From Ensifer adhaerens (lineage in GTDB: Bacteria > Pseudomonadota > Alphaproteobacteria > Rhizobiales > Rhizobiaceae), in NCBI RefSeq assembly GCF_013283195.1, contig NZ_JABEKT010000002.1, forward strand, positions 1,054,001-1,118,000: a stretch of DNA of 64,000 nucleotides, written 5' to 3'. The position numbers and the translations under genes were made by a program. Positions 61,690-64,000 of this stretch are shown piece by piece (within the stretch, counting starts at the first letter, position 1; the number at the start of each line of letters is the position of its first letter). The notes under the pieces were generated by a model. It did no database searches. It had not been told where the DNA came from and worked only from the letters and a program-made list of their open reading frames with translations.

Positions 61690-62790
61690 ATGGTAGATGT
61701 TAAGCCGATCGCGTTCTATTTGCCTCAGTTTTATCCCAACGCCGTTAACGACATCAATTGGGGGCAGGGTTTTAGCGAATGGCGGAGTGTCGTGAAAGCT
61801 AAGCCGTTGTTCGAGGGGCATTTCCAGCCGCGTCTCCCGGGGGCGCTTGGCTTTTACGATCTGCGCAGCCAGGATGTCTTTGAAGAGCAAGCCGATCTGG
61901 CCCGAGCTGCCGGCGTTTTCGGCTTTTGCTTTTACTACTACCGAATGGGAAATCGGCGGCTTTTGGAGCGGCCACTTCACTCTTACCTGGAGGCCGCCCG
62001 CCCGGATTTTCCATTCATGTATTGTTGGGCCAACGAAAGCTGGACACGCGCATGGGATGGCAAGAGCGATGATTTGCTGCTCGAGCAAGTCTACGACGAG
62101 GCTACTAAGCGTGGTCTGATTGCTGACCTCGTAGAGGCGACGCAGGATCCTCGGTACATTAGGATCAAGGATAAACCATTCATTCTTATCTACCAGGTTG
62201 AACGGATCCCGGACCGCAAGCTGTGGCTTGAGGAACTTCGGCAGGCGATGTGGTCCCGGACTGGACAGGAAGTGACGATAGGCTGTGTCTTTTCGCCGGG
62301 TCTCAAGGTGGAAATGTTGCAGGACGTCGATTCCGTCGTACAGTTTCCGCCGCACCGCATCCCGCGCAGTGGTCCGCGAAAATTGCTAGACGTGGAGTTT
62401 GTTGAGCCATTCGATAATTCGCGCGGCGATTACTTCGAACCCTATGACGCCATCGTTGAGGCCGCATTAACGCGGGTGAAGGGGTTTGATAGGATGTATC
62501 CCGGTGTCACGCCTGATTGGGATAATTCTCCACGCAGGTCGAAAAATGCGCATGTCGTTATAGGCAGCACCCCAGCCAAGTTTGAATCCTGGGTCCGTCG
62601 CGCCAGTGATGTGAGCCGCGAAAAGTTCGAATCTGGCGATATCGACGCGCCGCTTCTGTTCGTCAATGCCTGGAATGAATGGGCTGAGGGTGCCGTGCTG
62701 GAGCCGACGGAACTGCTGGGCTCGGCCTACCTTTCGGCGCTAACGCATGGTATTTCTTCACAAGCGGTACCTGCATTGTCAACTGAATAA
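61690..62790 (+). CDS. WbsX-family glycan synthesis protein
   Basis: A 366-residue WbsX/GH99-like protein (PF14307). The start PIAFYLPQFYPNAVNDINWGQGFSEW matches the family's YLPQFHP..END.WWG.GFTEW signature. Also present are FCFYYYRMGNRRLLERPL, CWANESWTRAWDG and LLFVNAWNEWAEGAVLEP near the end, with acidic residues that form the barrel active site. WbsX-type proteins are common in O-antigen and capsule loci, often beside or fused to RgpF domains, and are thought to act as glycosyl transfer or processing enzymes. Confidence 0.88.
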   Translation: MVDVKPIAFYLPQFYPNAVNDINWGQGFSEWRSVVKAKPLFEGHFQPRLPGALGFYDLRSQDVFEEQADLARAAGVFGFCFYYYRMGNRRLLERPLHSYLEAARPDFPFMYCWANESWTRAWDGKSDDLLLEQVYDEATKRGLIADLVEATQDPRYIRIKDKPFILIYQVERIPDRKLWLEELRQAMWSRTGQEVTIGCVFSPGLKVEMLQDVDSVVQFPPHRIPRSGPRKLLDVEFVEPFDNSRGDYFEPYDAIVEAALTRVKGFDRMYPGVTPDWDNSPRRSKNAHVVIGSTPAKFESWVRRASDVSREKFESGDIDAPLLFVNAWNEWAEGAVLEPTELLGSAYLSALTHGISSQAVPALSTE

Positions 62791-62880
62791 ATTTTGGGAG
62801 ATATTTAACCTGCTGCAGATACCTCGTATGGGAGTTGTGGTTGTGTACGCCCGCTTTGAATCTTGGAATGTGATCCCACA

Positions 62881-63525
62881 ATGTACGAGCCCTTCGCGAA
62901 AATTCTAAAGCATGTCCCAGGCTATAAGTTTGAGATGGTCTTCGACGTTGGAGCCAACGTCGGGAGCCTGACAAAGCAGTTCTATGAAGATCTGCCGCTA
63001 GCTAAAATATTTGCGTTCGAACCGGTTCTGTCTACTTTCGACGCGGCTTGTGCGCAAACCGTCGATTGTGATCGTGTGACTGTTCTAAATTTGGCACTCG
63101 GGTCATCCGAGGGAACCGCGCATATGAGGATTGGCGATAACTCTGAGATGAATAGAGTAGACCGGCGTGGGGGTGACCAGATAGTGCGGATGAGCACGAT
63201 CGATCATATCTGTTCAGGCTATGAAATCACCCATATCAGCTACCTTAAAATTGATACGGAAGGGCACGACCTGGAGGTTCTGAAAGGAGCGTCCCATATG
63301 CTTAGAAATACCGATTTTGTGGAGTGCGAGGTCAGTCTCAACAATTATAATAAATATCATGTTTCGTACGACGACGTGAGTGAGTTTCTGGAACCATTCG
63401 GTTTTGGAGTATTTCACTTGTTTGAGCAGACGATGGAATGGATCGCGAAGGCGCCAATATTGCGGCGTGCAAACGTAGTATTTGTCAGCTCGCGAATTTA
63501 TGGGGATCTTACGGGCGCGGAATAA
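62881..63525 (+). CDS. FkbM-family SAM-dependent methyltransferase
   Basis: A 214-residue methyltransferase. The SAM-binding motif I is MVFDVGANVGSLTKQF, the second strand ends in FAFEPV, and the FkbM signature is YLKIDTEGHDLEVLKGA followed by VECEVSL. FkbM proteins O-methylate sugars or other hydroxyls, so this may cap or decorate the polymer. I chose the ATG at 62881 for the good position of motif I; a TTG at 62863 is the alternative. No SD is convincing. Confidence 0.88.
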   Translation: MYEPFAKILKHVPGYKFEMVFDVGANVGSLTKQFYEDLPLAKIFAFEPVLSTFDAACAQTVDCDRVTVLNLALGSSEGTAHMRIGDNSEMNRVDRRGGDQIVRMSTIDHICSGYEITHISYLKIDTEGHDLEVLKGASHMLRNTDFVECEVSLNNYNKYHVSYDDVSEFLEPFGFGVFHLFEQTMEWIAKAPILRRANVVFVSSRIYGDLTGAE

Positions 63526-63546
63526 TGTATCACGCATGGTGCTAGA

Positions 63547-64000
63547 ATGATTATCGGTAAAAAGCGGCGAGGAACCGTCCGGCCGCTACTAATCCTTCCG
63601 CCGCCTCTCGATATCTTCAGGGTTGCAAGCTTGGAAGTGTGCTTCGGCAAGTTGACTCTGATGGCGTTTGTTTTGCTCTGCCTCTCGGCAATAAACAGCG
63701 GAGCCGCGTCAAAACACTCGGGTTTTGTCGAGGTTGGAGTTGATCGGGTTTGGTCGGGTACAACCGTTAGATTTGGCGGCTTGGTTCACGAGGGATACGC
63801 ATACGTTGCCTACTACGATGCCGAACGTTGGCTGACGGTGGCGAAAGTGAACGTGGAAGTCGTTGATAGCCCGGTTGAGAAAGTGCGCCTTCCAACTCGC
63901 TTTGGAGGTTGGGATGCGCACAACTCTACGGTGCTGACCGTTGACGCTGAGGGGATAATCCACATCTCTGGCAATTTACACGGGGGGGGGCTTGTATATG
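63547..64000 (+). CDS. BNR_4-type putative secreted polysaccharide-active protein, 5' part
   Basis: Open from 63547 to the window end, about 151 codons, 3' truncated. The later part has the BNR_4 family pattern (PF15892): YAYVAYYDAERWLTVAKV, then FGGWDAHNSTVLTVDAEGII and HISGNLHGGGLVY. The family includes secreted polysaccharide lyase- and sialidase-like propellers. A hydrophobic stretch (LTLMAFVLLCLSAINSGAAS) looks like a signal peptide; if so, the true start may be GTG at 63637 or ATG at 63661. It may trim or modify the polymer made by the upstream genes. A run of nine G is in frame near the window end. Confidence 0.65.
   Translation, partial: MIIGKKRRGTVRPLLILPPPLDIFRVASLEVCFGKLTLMAFVLLCLSAINSGAASKHSGFVEVGVDRVWSGTTVRFGGLVHEGYAYVAYYDAERWLTVAKVNVEVVDSPVEKVRLPTRFGGWDAHNSTVLTVDAEGIIHISGNLHGGGLVY
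63982..63990 (+). repeat. Poly-G tract (9 G) inside the BNR_4 gene
   Basis: Nine consecutive G read as three glycine codons between CAC and CTT. The family usually has H-VVP-LVY here, so nine keeps the right frame; eight or ten would break it. Confidence 0.7.

Noticed and set aside
1-64000. CRISPR arrays, tRNA or rRNA genes, phage attachment sites, replication origin
   Set aside because: No regularly spaced repeats, cloverleaf-like segments, rRNA-like sequence or integrase/repABC genes were found on reading both strands by eye.

Overview
The window looks like chromosome or megaplasmid DNA of an alphaproteobacterium of the Rhizobiaceae (Ensifer/Sinorhizobium, Rhizobium or a close relative). 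The reasons are the high-GC coding style, frequent TTG/GTG starts behind strong Shine-Dalgarno (SD) sequences, rhizopine-type MocDEF demethylase genes, inositol-regulon-type operators (GGAA-N6-TTCC), a tripartite tricarboxylate transporter with TctDE, and a KpsMT/KpsE-type capsule locus. The genus is an inference. I saw no tRNA, rRNA, CRISPR array or intact insertion sequence.

Layout. 0-1.9 kb: tail of a sugar aminotransferase and a CgeB-type glycosyltransferase. 1.9-6.4 kb: housekeeping and transport genes (amino-acid binding protein, glyoxalase I, DMT exporter, DUF475 membrane protein) and two small proteins. 6.7-9.6 kb: tctCBA (minus strand). 10-14 kb: two type II toxin-antitoxin pairs, each with a palindromic operator, around a flavodoxin-type quinone reductase/LysR pair. 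The second pair lies between a decayed and an intact copy of the 3' end of one binding-protein gene. 14.3-17.5 kb: a PgtC-like periplasmic protein divergent from tctDE.

18.3-23.0 kb: a nitric-oxide response island. An NsrR-like Rrf2 regulator, a 44-aa overlapping ORF and a group III truncated hemoglobin run leftward. A 49-aa membrane protein, a cytochrome P450, MogA and NnrS run rightward. NsrR-box-like palindromes stand at both outward-facing ends of the divergent intergenic region. The P450 lacks the acidic residue before the I-helix threonine, a feature shared with fungal NO-reducing P450nor. This is the best candidate for a little-described system.

23.3-26.3 kb: a GMC oxidoreductase preceded by a small overlapping ORF, then a degraded stretch with a frameshifted pRiA4b ORF-3-like pseudogene. 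26.3-31.1 kb: a sugar ABC transporter (binding protein, double ATPase, permease) and a TIM-barrel isomerase, both preceded by GGAA-N6-TTCC palindromes. 31.4-38.1 kb: an isolated single-domain KpsC-like gene, a LacI regulator, and divergent from it a MocD-MocE-MocF-type oxygenase set, a PanB homologue that has lost its metal ligands, and a fatty-acid-hydroxylase-family protein. 38.3-42.1 kb: a complete sulfate ABC transporter.

42.2-64 kb: a long plus-strand surface-polysaccharide locus. It holds glycosyltransferases, the four dTDP-L-rhamnose genes (rfbCBDA), a 1003-aa RgpF/glycosyltransferase fusion, a KpsM/KpsT exporter, two KpsE-type chain-length/export proteins flanking an unknown protein, a 1482-aa multidomain glycosyltransferase, a WbsX-family protein, an FkbM methyltransferase and the start of a BNR_4-type secreted protein. 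Many junctions are 4-bp ATGA overlaps, so much of it is probably co-transcribed and translationally coupled. By eye it is lower in GC than the first 42 kb, which fits an exchangeable capsule locus.
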